Shown: piece by piece, positions 1 through 11,800 of the stretch
How the letters are laid out: every line of letters starts with the position of its first letter
Numbering within the stretch: the first letter of the stretch is position 1
Origin: Dioscorea cayenensis subsp. rotundata
Lineage: Eukaryota > Streptophyta > Magnoliopsida > Dioscoreales > Dioscoreaceae
Assembly: GCF_009730915.1 (NCBI RefSeq)
Contig: NC_052482.1
Span: forward strand, 21,172,345 to 21,236,344
Direction: 5' to 3'
DNA length: 64,000 nucleotides
Notes under the pieces: model-generated
Databases searched by the model: none
The model's input: only the letters and a program-made list of their open reading frames with translations
What the model was told of the DNA's origin: nothing
Position numbers and translations under genes: made by a program

Positions 1-14
1 AATACATGTATAGT

Positions 15-741
15 AATGATTTAAAAACTGGACCGGTTCAACTGGTTCAACCGGGAACCGGCCGGTAAACCGGTCCGATTAGTGATATAAACTACAAAAG
101 AATTGGACCGGCCGGTTCAACCGGTGAACCGGTTGGACCGGACCGGTTAATTTATTGATTTAATTTATTTTATAATTTAAAACTTATATCAAATTAATAA
201 ACTCATTAATTCCGTCTAGATTTAAAAAAAAACAAAAAAGTCAAAAAAATAAAATAAAAAACAAGATGCCTAAAAATATCAATATATTATAATTTATTAT
301 CATTAATTTATTATGATTAACTTATAATTTTACATTAATCAATAATTAAAATCATTAAAAGTTAAAGTGTTAAACCAAATATTTGAATGATTTGGTTTTA
401 ATTTTTTAATCATTATTGTTGTTGTATACTTGTAGATTTATATTTTATTTAATTTTTTATTTTTCAATATTTGTTGTATAGTTGTATCCTTGTATATTTG
501 TATTTTAAAAATTTTAATTTTATGTAAAGTTAAAGCTTTATGACTTTATAAAGGTAATTTAAATTTGCAATATGTAATTTTATATCTTTTTTATTATTTT
601 TTATTTATTATTGAAATTATTTTTTACTTATTTTTAATGTTTTCTTAATTTTTAAATATTTATTTATTTAAAAAAATTAAATCCGGTTGAACCGGTTCAA
701 CCGGAACCGGTTCGACAATCGGTCCGGTTATTAAAACATTG
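15..741. mobile_element. Mutator-type MITE, 727 bp, 9-bp TSD
   Basis: The ends are inverted copies of each other. The left end reads AATGATTTAAAAACTGGACC; the reverse complement of the right end reads CAATGTTTTAATAACCGGAC. Both are followed by clustered ACCGGTT / GGTTCAACCGG motifs. The 9-mer ATGTATAGT occurs at 6-14 and again at 742-750, directly against each end, as expected for the 8-11 bp target duplication of Mutator-like elements. The interior is very AT-rich and has no coding potential, so it is non-autonomous. A second member of the same end-type lies at 55069-55593. Confidence 0.8.
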
Positions 742-988
742 ATGTATAGTATAAAAATGAATCTTTCACATAAAATATATTTAAAAATCATAAATTAAGC
801 ATTTATATAAAAAAAAAAATTTACAAACAGGCACATTATAAAAAAAACACAAATTAAAATTTAAAATTTAAAAATGATTAATTAGAAATGTAACCAAACT
901 ACATGATTCAAATGGGCTTGTAGTAAGAAGCACACCCAATCCCCCCTTTTATCTCATCAGTCAATCTCATCCATCCATCCAAAAAATA

Positions 989-1071
989 CATCAACGGCCC
1001 AAATTCGGCAGCTCATCAATCCGTCGTGAAGTTTTGCAACCAATCACGTCTCTCCTCCTTTCCTATATAAA
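989..1071 (+). promoter_or_regulatory. H2B promoter elements
   Basis: There is a TATA box (TATATAAA) at 1064-1071, a CCAAT motif (CCAATCA) just upstream in 1040-1046, and CATCAACGG at 989-997, which resembles the plant histone nonamer and the AACGG core of mitosis-specific activator sites. The order and spacing fit an S-phase histone promoter ahead of the H2B start at 1176. Function is inferred. Confidence 0.55.
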
Positions 1072-1175
1072 ACCATCTCCGCTTCTCGTTTTCTCGATCA
1101 CGATCTCGTTCTCGTTCTTGTTCCTCACCCGAGTTCCAAAACCCTCGACGTCGAGTTTTCGATCTCCGATCAGCG

Positions 1176-1637
1176 ATGGCGCCCAAGGCCGAGAAGAAGC
1201 CCGCGGAGAAGAAGCCGGCCGCTGAGAAGCCCGCGGAGGAAAAGGAGAAGAAGTCCGTCGCCGAGAAAGCTCCTGCTGAGAAGAAGCCCAAGGCCGGGAA
1301 GCGTCTCCCATCCAAGGACGCCGCATCTGGAGAGAAGAAGAAGAAGAAGATGAAGAAGGGGAGCGAGACCTACAAGATCTACATCTTCAAGGTTCTCAAG
1401 CAGGTCCACCCTGATATCGGGATCTCCAGCAAGGCTATGGGTATCATGAACTCCTTCATCAACGATATCTTCGAGAAGCTCGCTCAGGAGGCATCTCGCT
1501 TGGCTCGCTACAACAAGAAGCCGACCATCACGTCCCGGGAGATCCAGACCTCTGTTCGTCTTGTTCTTCCTGGAGAGCTCGCCAAGCATGCCGTGTCGGA
1601 GGGTACCAAGGCTGTCACCAAGTTCACCAGTTCTTGA
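1176..1637 (+). CDS. Histone H2B (first copy)
   Basis: A 153-residue intronless histone H2B, a core nucleosome protein that pairs with H2A. The first ~60 residues are a Lys/Ala/Glu/Pro tail of repeated AEKKPAEKK-like units. The histone fold follows ([19 protein letters not shown], then [19 protein letters not shown]) and the conserved C-terminal helix ends in [15 protein letters not shown], which carries the lysine that is normally mono-ubiquitinated. The ATG at 1176 gives the canonical MAPKAEKKP start. TATA, CCAAT and AACGG motifs lie upstream. A near-identical second H2B lies at 34861-35322; their globular domains match but their UTRs do not. Confidence 0.97.
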   Translation: MAPKAEKKPAEKKPAAEKPAEEKEKKSVAEKAPAEKKPKAGKRLPSKDAASGEKKKKKMKKGSETYKIYIFKVLKQVHPDIGISSKAMGIMNSFINDIFEKLAQEASRLARYNKKPTITSREIQTSVRLVLPGELAKHAVSEGTKAVTKFTSS

Positions 1638-1970
1638 AGCAGCTACGCGATGGTTGTGCGGCCATCGGTTTGGTGTGATCTGGTCTCTTTAGCGTTTGCC
1701 TTCATTTAGGGTTTCGAATCAATGAATTCTAGGGTTTCGATCTTTGATGTATGATACTCCCTTGTAGATAGGGAACCAACGTCGCTTGATTCTGCAATAT
1801 ATTTTGACTTTTTAATTCTCTTGTTTGGATTGGATTGATTGTGGGCATCGTTTAAAGTAACATTGTTCCTCGGTTTGTTATACCGTTCACTAGAAAAAAG
1901 CTATCTGCTTTTCTTTATCCCAAGTGTTGTTCTGATTCCAGGTATAGCGTTTGAAAGAGGGCTTTGAAGG

Positions 1971-4531
1971 ATGTGGGTTCCGGTTCTTGGTAGGCAGATC
2001 TCTTGTGCCTCTTTGGATAGAGCCGCACATTTTCTTCAGAGGAGGTTTACTTCTGAGATATTTGTTAGCAGTAATAATTCTTTAGCCATTTTTCTATTTG
2101 ATTCTTGATTTCTTTTAGATCTTATTCTGGTTGTTCATCTTGCTTTATTCTAATGGAAAAGTTCTTGTTTTGATGAGATTGAAATCAAAGAGCGATGTTA
2201 TGCTGATTCGATTATTGATTTTCAGTTGTTCTGATCTCGTGGATGGTATGATTTATTTGTTAGGGTTATTGTATTATACTATGATGAGTTTGAGAAGTTA
2301 TGCCTTCTCTGGATCTTTTTCTTGTTGATTCCTGACTTTTTTCTTCTAGTTTTGTTAGCATGTAACGTTTTCATGTAAATTATGAGGTTTGGGAATGAAA
2401 TTACATGGTTCGTTAAGTGAAGTGTTAGTGGTTTCTTGTTGGTTGTCCTCATCTTTTGAATGTTGCGGGTTATTTTGTGAGTTGTCATATGTATTCCTAA
2501 TGGTGATGAATTTGGGAAGGCATTCTTGAGCTTTTCTTTGTTGTGATTTTTTGAGATCTAGTTTTGGTTTGTTAACTTGTGGCTTTATTCTATAACAAGG
2601 ATGAGTTTTGATGAGAATGAAATCAAACTGTTACATTAGTGAAGTGTCCAGTTGTTTGCAGTCTATGAATTTTTGCTTTCGTTGTCTTTTTTATTCTTGC
2701 TGGATCTAGTTTTTGTTTGTTTATTATTTTGTTATAATTTTCGGTAAAATTATGAATTTTGACATAGATTAAAGCAAACAGTTCTGTTAGTGGAGTGTTC
2801 ACGGATTTGCAGTTGTATTTCCTGATCTTTTGAATGACATGAATTTTATCTTGGGGTAGTCATATCACTCTGTTGATGAATTTGAGTAAACATCCTCTTG
2901 CCTTGGCTCTTTTCTGGTTTGATTACTTTTAGATTTAGTTTTTTTTTTAATCTTAAAAGATGAATTTAATTTGAGTTGTTGCAATAACGAAATCAAATTG
3001 TGCTTGTAGTAAAGTAGAAAGTGATTTGCTATTGGATTTTGTGGTCTTTGAGTGCCATGAGTTTTGTCCAGGGTTGTCATATTACATTACTGATGGAGAA
3101 TTTAAGAAGGCATTCTCACCATTTGGTGACATCAAGGAAGGTATTCCACATTTCCACATGTTTAAGATTTTTGAAGTGGTCTAAGTGTTTTTTATCATAT
3201 AATTGATGTCTTGTTGAGTTGAGTTTGTAAGCCATCATCTCTGAGTAACTTTTGTATGTATATTTTTATCTTCAGTTAGGCTTATTAGGGATGATACAAC
3301 AAAGAGGCCTAAGGGATATGGTTTCATTGCATATGCTTCTCAAGCTGAAGCAATGAGAGCAGTGGAGGCCATGGATGGACGGGTATGGCTTCTCTATAGA
3401 ATTGTCCTATTGTTTCTTGTGGTGATTTGATTTTTTTGTTTATTTGAAGAATTTTCTTACTCTGCAAATACTATTTTGAATCGTCAATGGCCAGGCATAA
3501 TGAATTTAGCAGTAGTTCCTGCACCCTTTTTGATTATAGCTTGCATTACATGGAATTTTAGATCACCATATGCTTCTGTTGTCTGTTAATTCTAATCAAC
3601 AAATGTAGTTTATAAAGGTAAGATTTTCTAAATGGTTCTGAAGCATTCTTGAATTGTTGTGATTCCAGTCTCTTATATTAAAAATTGCACTAGAACTACA
3701 ATTCAGGAATGTTTCAGAAGATGTTATAGGATTTTTGGATGCATTTGCTTCTCTACTTCTATGACAAGTCCATGGATAGTTGTACTGCTGCTGGCAGTCC
3801 CATCATTATTATTTTTTTTCAAGTGAGCATGCACACAAGACATTTTTGTTATGGTTCTTGTGTTTTTCTTATAGTGCATCCATACAAACAAACCGAAACA
3901 TGCAATTATTGTTATGTTTTTTTCCTCTAATAAAATGATTTAAATGTAATCTGGCTTCATGATATTTATTACATTATAATAGGTCTAGTAAAGAACCTAA
4001 TATGGGCAACTCCCACTGTAGAATGGATTGTGAACTGGGTTAATTGCTGATTTGTTGGGTTTATTTTATTTTACCAGTTAATTACATAGTTATGAGGAAT
4101 TGATGGCCTTATTGTTTTCATGGGGAGGTTGCTGTTGGCTTCGTTTGCTAGTGCTTTAATCATCTTTGTTGTTCTGATATGGTATCATTTCACATACTAG
4201 TTTCTTAAATGTATATATTTTATAATTCATTAGCATACTTGTTTGGCACGTAATTTTTATCAGGGGAGCATTATATTTACTTATAGATAAAGGTCTTTGT
4301 TCATATGTTTGATCTCAGACATTTGGTGAAGAACAAATTAATCTAAGCATATGTTTTTGATTTGTTTTGAATATGCAGATATTGTTCTTATGTTTGATTT
4401 CAAACAATTGATGGATAATAAATTAATCTATAAGCTTATATGTTTGATGTGTTTTGAATTTGCAGATATTTGGTGGAAGACTGATTTTTGTGGAGCTCGC
4501 CAAGCCTAACCAACCATCGTCCAAGTCATAA
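1971..4531 (+). CDS. Organelle-type single-RRM RNA-binding protein (intact copy)
   Basis: Four coding exons: 1971-2070, 3072-3140, 3276-3382 and 4466-4531, phases consistent, 113 residues. Exon 1 encodes an Arg-rich, acid-poor N-terminus (MWVPVLGRQI...LQRRFTSE) that looks like a mitochondrial or plastid targeting peptide. The rest is one RRM, with RNP2 (IFVSRLSYYI) near residue 31 and RNP1 (KGYGFIAY) near residue 68, ending in LIFVELAKPNQPSSKS. This architecture matches plant ORRM / small glycine-rich organelle RNA-binding proteins used in RNA editing or processing; the exact member is not identified. It starts ~330 bp after H2B on the same strand. Intron 1 is built from degenerate tandem repeats, and the end of intron 3 holds a duplicated acceptor (see findings). 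Confidence 0.85.
2050..3071 (+). repeat. ~200-bp degenerate tandem repeats filling RRM intron 1
   Basis: The intron is made of about five diverged units of ~200 bp. Each carries a GAAATCAAA...TTAGTGAAGTG-like block, a GATCT(A)GTTTT block, and a decayed copy of the start of exon 2, for example around 2262, 2480 and 2856, compared with the real exon 2 at 3072. The units are clearly related by eye but substantially diverged. Confidence 0.6.
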
Positions 4532-5556
4532 TTCGTCCTTGGATTATCCTTTCGTTTCTTAAAACACTGCTCGATATAAATTTATCCAAGCAGTTTTCCA
4601 GGTTTAAAGGTGTCGATGGTGTTTTCTAGACAATTTCTGGCTGGTCCTTTGTTTGTTGTTCTTGATAGAACTTCATCTATAAACAAACAACCAAGTTGCT
4701 TACAAACTAAACCCATCATATACGTACATATTGTTCAAGATGAGCAATAATTATCCTGCTATAACTCATCAGTATGTGTGTGGTTATTTTTTAGACAGTA
4801 ACTGAGGTCAATTTGTTTAATTAAGCAATGAAAATTCACTGGCAGCACATAAACACCAAAAACATAAATTTGAGAGATGAAAAGCTCAAAGCAAGATAGA
4901 TTAAAAAAAGCAAAACTAATGCATTCCATTTTCCTTCCAATGATTTCCATCATTCATCATCTCATTCACCAAACAACCACTTACTTACATACAGACCCAC
5001 ACAGTAAACAACTTCGAAGACACAATCAAAATTCAAAAGAAGTCATTTTTAAAATTAAAACCATAAAAACACTGACTGAACACTAAAGTACTACTACAAA
5101 TACTAGAACTAGTACTACTTGTATCTCTCTTTCCATCTATGCCTTCTTTGGTGACTTCCCAGCCTTTGACGGAGACTTGGCCTCCTTCCCGGGCCTATCC
5201 GTCTTCTTCGGCAGCAACACTGGATTAATATTCGGCAACACCCCACCATGCGCGATCGTCACTCCAGCAAGAAGTTTTCCCAACTCCTCATCATTCCTAA
5301 TGGCCAGCAACACATGCCTTGGTATTATCCTATTCTTCTTGTTATCCCTCGCCGCATTCCCTGCCAGCTCTAACACCTACACCCTCCAAATCCATCAGAT
5401 CCAATCCAAAAAATACCCTAAATTGATCATCAAAATGAAATGAAAAACAAAACAATACCTCAGCGGCAAGGTATTCAAGAACAGCAGCAAGATAAACAGG
5501 AGCACCAGTGCCCACACGTTGCGCATATCGGCCCTTCTTCAAGAACCGGCCGATAC
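2638..5556. repeat. Copy A of ~2.93-kb tandem segmental duplication
   Basis: This stretch, from inside RRM intron 1 to inside H2A exon 1, recurs as 5564-8488 at roughly 98% identity. Offsets are 2926 bp at the left end and 2932 bp at the right. It carries RRM exons 2-4 plus H2A exon 2 and part of exon 1. At the junction, 5557-5563 (TTTATGA) matches neither flank and looks like end-joining filler. Confidence 0.9.
5137..5556 (-). pseudogene. Histone H2A.W, 5'-truncated by the duplication
   Basis: Exon 2 (5137-5376) and the intron are intact and match the full copy at 8069-8600. Exon 1 (5459-5556) starts only at residue Ile39 of the full protein. The first 38 residues (basic tail and start of the fold), the start codon and the promoter are gone. 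Upstream DNA is filler plus RRM intron sequence, with an in-frame TAA immediately before the H2A sequence. No Met codon occurs in the remaining frame, so no H2A-like protein can start here. High identity to the parent means the truncation is young. Confidence 0.92.
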
Positions 5557-5563
5557 TTTATGA

Positions 5564-8488
5564 AGTGAAGTGTCCAGTTGTTTGCAGTCTATGAATTTTT
5601 GCTTTCGTTGTCTTTTTTATTCTTGCTGGATCTAGTTTTTGTTTGTTTATTATTTTGTTATAATTTTCGGTAAAATTATGAATTTTGACATAGATTAAAG
5701 CAAACAGTTCTGTTAGTGGAGTGTTCACGGATTTGCAGTTGTATTTCCTGATCTTTTGAATGACATGAATTTTATCTTGGGGTAGTCATATCACTCTGTT
5801 GATGAATTTGAGTAAACATCCTCTTGCCTTGGCTCTTTTCTGGTTCGAATACTTTTAGATTTAGTTTTTTTTTAATCTTAAAAGATGAATTTAATTTGAG
5901 TTGTTGCAATAACGAGATCAAATTGTGCTTGTAGTTAAGTTTAAGTGATTTGCTGTTGGATTTTGTGGTCTTTGAGTGCCATGAGTTTTGTCCAGGGTTG
6001 TCACATTACATTACCGATGGAGAATTTAAGAAGGCATTCTCACCATTTGGTGACATCAAGGAAGGTATTCCTCATTTCCACATGTTTAAGATTTTTGAAG
6101 TGGTCTAAATGCTTTTTATCATATAATTGATGTCTTGTTGAGTTTGTAAGGCATCATCTCTGAGTAACTTTTGTATGTATATTTTTATCTTCAGTTAGGC
6201 TTATTAGGGATGGTACAACAAAGAGGCCTAAGGGATATGGTTTCATTGCATATGCTTCTCAAGCTGAAGCAATGAGAGCAGTGGAGGCCATGGATGGACG
6301 GGTATGGCTTCTCTATAGAATTGTCCTATTGTTTCTTGTAGTGATTTGATTTTTTTGTTTATTTGAAGAATTTTCTTTACTCTGCAAATACTATTTTGAA
6401 TCGTCACTGGCCAGGCATAATGAATTTAGCAGTAGTTCCTGCACCCTTTTTGATTATAGCTTGCATTACATGGAATTTTAGATCACCATATGCTTCTGTT
6501 GTCTGTTAATTCTAATCAACAAATATAGTTTATAAAGGTAAGATTTTCTAAATGGTTCTGAAGCATTCTTGAATTGTTGTGATTCCAGTCTCTTATATTA
6601 AAAATTGCACTAGAACTACAATTCAGGAATGTTTCAGAAGATGTTATAGGATTTTTGGATGCATTTGCTTCTCTACTTCTATGACAAGTCCATGGATAGT
6701 TGTACTGCTGCTGGCAGTCCCATCATTATTATTTTTTTTCAAGTGAGCATGCACACAAGACATTTTTGTTATGGTTCTTGTGTTTTTCTTATAGTGCATC
6801 CATACAAACAAACCGAAACATGCAATTATTGTTATGTTTTTTTCCTCTAATAAAATGATTTAAATGTAATCTGGCTTCATGATATTTATTACATTATGAT
6901 AGGTCTAGTTAAGAACCTAATATGGGCAACTCCCACTGTAGAATGGATTGTGAACTGGGTTAAAAGATGATTTAATTGCTGATTTGTTGGGTTTATTTTA
7001 TTTTACCAGTTAATTACATAGTTATGAGGAATTGATGGCCTTATTGTTTTCATGGGGAGGTTGCTGTTGGCTTCGTTTGCTAGTGCTTTAATCATCTTTG
7101 TTGTTCTGGTATGGTATCATTTCACATACTAGTTTCTGAAATGTATATATTTTATAATTTATTAACATACTTGTTTGGCAAGTAATTTTTATCAGGGGAG
7201 CATTATATTTACTTATAGATAAAGGTCTTTGTTCTTATGTTTGATCTCAGACATTTGGTGAAAAACAAATTAATCTAAGCATATATCTTTGATTTGTTTT
7301 GAATATGCAGATATTGTTCTTATGTTTGATTTCAAACAATTGATGAATAATAAATTAATCTATGAGCTTATATGTTTGATGTGTTTTGAATTTGCAGATA
7401 TTTGGTGGAAGACTGATTTTTGTGGAGCTCGCCAAGCCTAACCAACCATCGTCCAAGTCATAATTCATCCTTGGATTATCCTTTCGTTTCTTAAAACACT
7501 GCTCGATATAAATTTATCCAAGCAGTTATCCAGGTTTAGAGGTGTTGATGGTGTTTTCTAGACAATTTCTGGCTTGGTCCTTTGTTTGTTGTTCTTGATA
7601 GAACTTTATTATGTTATCATTGCTTAATAGAACTTCATCTATAAACAAACAAACAAGTCGCTTTCAAACTAAATCCACCATCATATACATATATATTGTT
7701 CAAGATGAGCAATAATTATCCTGCTATAAGACATAAGTGTGTGTGGATATTTTTTAGACAGTAATTGAGGTCAATTTGTTTAATTAAGCAATGAAAATTC
7801 ACTGTCAGCACATGAACACTAGAAAATAAATTTGAGAGATGAAAAGCTCAGAGTACTACTTGTATGATCCAATGATCTCCCAAATTCATCATCTCATTCA
7901 CCAAACAACCACTTACTTACATACAGACCCACACAGTAAACAACTTCGAAGACACAATCAAAATTCAAAAGAAGTCATTTTTAAAATTAAAACCATAAAA
8001 ACACTGACTGAACACTAAAGTACTACTACAAATACTAGAACTAGTACTACTTGTATCTCTCTTTCCATCTATGCCTTCTTTGGTGACTTCCCAGCCTTTG
8101 ACGGAGACTTGGCCTCCTTCCCGGGCCTATCCGTCTTCTTCGGCAGCAACACTGGATTAATATTCGGCAACACCCCACCATGCGCGATCGTCACTCCAGC
8201 AAGAAGTTTTCCCAACTCCTCATCATTCCTAATGGCCAGCAACACATGCCTTGGTATTATCCTATTCTTCTTGTTATCCCTCGCCGCATTCCCTGCCAGC
8301 TCTAACACCTACACCCTCCAAATCCATCAGATCCAATCCAAAAAATACCCTAAATTGATCATCAAAATGAAATGAAAAACAAAACAATACCTCAGCGGCA
8401 AGGTATTCAAGAACAGCAGCAAGATAAACAGGAGCACCAGTGCCCACACGTTGCGCATATCGGCCCTTCTTCAAGAACCGGCCGATAC
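5564..8488. repeat. Copy B of ~2.93-kb tandem segmental duplication
   Basis: Second copy of 2638-5556. It holds RRM exons 2-4 without exon 1, then a complete H2A.W gene whose 5' end continues beyond the duplicated segment. Copies A and B differ by scattered substitutions and small indels, for example an extra AAAGATGATTTAA-like stretch near 6963 and a short insertion near 7605. Confidence 0.9.
5996..7463 (+). pseudogene. RRM protein gene, copy lacking exon 1
   Basis: Exons 2-4 of the upstream RRM gene recur at 5996-6064, 6195-6301 and 7398-7463 with all splice sites kept. Exon 1, which gives the ATG, targeting peptide and first RRM strand, lies outside the duplicated segment and is absent. 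The only coding change noticed is Asp to Gly in the IRDD loop of exon 3 (IRDG). There is no promoter of its own: upstream is the truncated H2A. It could be transcribed only by read-through from copy A, where its exons might be spliced on. Most likely non-functional. Confidence 0.85.
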
Positions 8489-8600
8489 GGCCGACGGGAA
8501 ACTGGAGACCGGCCTTGACTGACCGTGAAACAGGCTTCTTCTTCGGACCTCCTCCTTTACGTCCTCCGGCTCCCTTCTTGATCTTGCCACCAGTCTCCAT
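8069..8600 (-). CDS. Histone H2A, H2A.W type with SPKK tail
   Basis: Two exons (8391-8600 and 8069-8308), 149 residues. The start [18 protein letters not shown] leads into [20 protein letters not shown] and the acidic-patch region [19 protein letters not shown]. The extended C-terminus ends [16 protein letters not shown]-type motifs in a long C-terminal tail define plant H2A.W, the variant that marks heterochromatin and contacts linker DNA. The ATG at 8600 is preferred over an in-frame upstream start because all plant H2As of this type begin near this point. Promoter motifs lie at 8690-8870. A truncated copy lies at 5137-5556. Confidence 0.95.
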
Positions 8601-8689
8601 TGTCACCGGCGATGATAAAGCTCGCACTTTGATTTCCGATGAATCGATGATTCGTCTCGATGGAATTCGAAGCCCGGGTCGAGCTTTAC

Positions 8690-8870
8690 TTATAAAGCTC
8701 TTTGGCGGGCTTTGAAATCCTAAAGTTTTTGTTTTGACCGTTGGATTGGTCCCCAGATCAACGGCTCATGAGTCTTGAACTGCGATCCTCGTGATTTTAT
8801 TTCTAGCCAATCAGAAGAAGTCTTTTGCTTGTGACATAATCGTATGCTGACCGTTCGATTAGCCACGTCA
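8690..8870 (-). promoter_or_regulatory. H2A promoter elements
   Basis: On the minus strand there is a TATA-like TTTATAAG (8690-8698 region), CCAAT (8745-8749) overlapping ATCCAACGG (8739-8747), which matches the plant histone nonamer, and an ACGTCA hexamer at 8865-8870 within CCACGTCA. This set is typical of plant core-histone promoters. Function is inferred. Confidence 0.6.
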
Positions 8871-11800
8871 TCGATCACGGTTTATTGGCCTCCTCCAATC
8901 ACAATCTTCTCTTTTTGTTTGTACAAGTGATAATTTGTTTTTTTTTGTTGGTCATGACTTATGAGTTAGACTTTATATATATATATATATATATTTAAGG
9001 ATGTGGTATTTTTTTAATAAAATATTTAAAAAATTAAAAACTAAAAGAGGCCTCCTTCCCTCTCGCAGCCATCTAAACCCATTGATCTCATAAGTCTTAT
9101 TTCCTCCTCTAAGTAGGGGCCTCATTTTTTTAATTTTACTCTTTATTTAATTTTAAAAATTATATTTTTTTAAGTAGGTTTTATTTGTTTATTTTAACTA
9201 ATTTATATTGATAAAAAAAAATCGATTAAAATTAGTCAGTAATCAAAATTATATATATATAAATTTGTATTAAGCTTTCAAAATTACTCTTATTTAAAAC
9301 TCCATTAATGTTTGGCTCTTTCCCTTACAATTCCCCAAAAATATCTCTATACTCATTTTTTCCAATTTTAAATTTTTTTCAAAGAAAATTTTAACTTGAA
9401 AATTTGGTTCCGTCTTTGTTTTATTGAGAACATCAGACATGTTCCAAATGATATTGAAAAAATGTTTTGACTATCGTAAAAGTGAAAAACATTTATTACT
9501 AATCGTAAAAGTAACAAAATTTGGTTTATTGTTTCATAGATTTAATGAAAAGTATAGTTAAACGTGATTTATTAGAAGTTGTACAAATACATTAATTATA
9601 AATAAAAAATTTGGAAAAAAAATATTTAATGCTTCACAAATTTTATAAAATAAACATGTAAAAAAGATTTTAAAAAACTTCTATAATTGGACAACTAAAA
9701 GGGAATAAAAAGAAATGAGACGAGTAAAATTAACTGAATTGCTTACAAACAGGAGCATATGCATAGTCCTAAGAAATAAAAATTATAGTAAAAAAAGAAA
9801 AAAAAACTTTAATTCTTTGGTTCATTTTATTATATTTTTATTAAATTAATATTATTTTTAACCATTTTGTAATATTTTAAAAGACTAGTATTTTAGAGTG
9901 GAAGGGTAGTTGAGCAGCCATTGTGATTTAACTTCAATTATGTGATTGTATATTTTTGTACTTTGGTTTCACACTTATCACTAAAACTTACTCTCTTAAG
10001 TTTTGCTTACTTGTCTATTTTAATTAAATCACACCAATTAAGAAAGTTAGTTAAAATTAATTAATAATCTAAAAGTTATAAAAAATACATTAACTTTTAA
10101 GGCTACTCTTATTTAAAATATGTTTCAAAAAATGTGTAATTGAGTGCAACTTATTGAAAGTTGTAGAAGTACAAAATATTTTGAAAAAAATTGAAAAAAT
10201 AATATTTATGATTTATCAAATTTTAAATGGACTATAAAATTCTAGTGCTTTATAAAATTTTAAATGGGCCTAAACCCCGAAAATAGTCTTTCAAGAGTCC
10301 AATACTTCTAGATCTGGAGATAGAGGCACAGTGACCGATGATGCGCATTTGTATAGCAAGAGATCAAGAGCACATAACTAAATGAGTTTTTTGTGGAAAT
10401 ATGCTTGCTCATCTATTGCCTATTTGTTAATGTACCGCTAAACTTAAGAAAATCACTTACTTACATGTGCTTGTATGTGTTATTGTCTTGTTTTTATTTC
10501 TTCTAAATTTCTTTTCCTGAGTCCAATCGAATAAAATCACATTATATTAAGAAGATCATATATTGGTACATTAAGAGTAAGTTTTTTCTCCGTAAGTGAA
10601 CAACATCATATAACTTTGCAAATCTTACACATTACAAAATTTCAACTATATTTGTATCATATACACCATTAGGTTGGAATACATGCATGCAGAAATACAC
10701 AAATGATACATGTGAGGATTACAAAAATCAAATAAAACAAAGTGGGGTAGAACAAAGAATAAATATATTATTTGAATTATATAGAAACACAAAAATACAG
10801 CAAGTAACTAACATTCTTGCAAAAATACACTATGAAGTTCATACCAACGTTGCAGGAAATAGACTTTGGCTATTAGTGTAATACTAAAAGAATACACCAT
10901 TTTAGGAGATTTCCATAAAAAGAACACAATTCATCAATGAACAGTAAAGAGAAAATTACATCAACAATAAGATTTCAGAACCACAAACACAATTAATCAA
11001 GAAAAATACATTCCCATGTGGTTGCTACCAGCAATCTAACGCTTGCCGGAATATGCTTTTTGCACTGTTGTGATTTTTTAGGTTACTGAACTCTGTGAAG
11101 AAAAGGGGAAGAAGAAGAAGGGGAATAAGCCATGATGTGGCATCTGATATGAGAAAAAAATGCACATGGATAGTTGCTAATGTGGCAGCTTCCACGGGTG
11201 AAAATGATGTGGATTATGGGTGTCCACGCATGCAGTCTGCGCGTCCACGTCATTAGTTTCTCGCATGAATACCCCAATAGCCTCACCGGCACAACTAAAT
11301 TAAATGTTAGTGCTTACTTTAATACATTTTAATGTTGGTGATTAAATTGAAATATAAGTAAAGGTTAATACTCAACCAAGAAAATCACCCAAAATTTATT
11401 ATTACTTGTAACAATGACAGATTTTGAAATAATTTGATGTGTCATGGAGGTAAAATATTGCAACAGATGTATATATTTTTCTCCTTTTATTCTATAATAT
11501 TGTTTAGTTTACAATAATGATTTTGCATTATAATTGTTGTTAGTTATTGATAATTCTTATTCTCGGCATATATGATTATGATAATGTGGTCCACATTTTT
11601 TATTTTATTTTATTTTATTTTGGGTTACTATCAAGGGATAGCCATGGCAAACCTACTTGTTGCAATGGACAAAAGCCATGTAAAAGCATTAATTGTTTTG
11701 GAAAACAACTTTTTTGTTTTTTTACAAAAGAGAATAATCTTGAAAAAGAAAGTTATTTTTTATAACAATGAAATATTAAATTCAAATAGCTTTAATACAT

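Noticed and set aside
60-150. Clustered CCGG palindromes read as a CpG-island promoter
   Set aside because: They mirror the motifs at 685-725 in inverted orientation and lie within exact target copies, so a transposon sub-terminal array explains them.
1016-1589. Long minus-strand ORFs opposite H2B
   Set aside because: They are antisense shadows of the GC-rich, Lys/Glu-rich H2B coding sequence. The same shadows appear opposite the second H2B at 34815-35094.
5342-5542. A possible short H2A protein from the truncated copy
   Set aside because: The frame begins only with a non-ATG codon, an in-frame stop lies just upstream, and there is no H2A promoter.
11083-11292. A 69-codon minus ORF in a less AT-rich patch
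   Set aside because: No motifs, no splice context and low-complexity translation. Possibly a fragment of a repeat, but nothing supports a gene.
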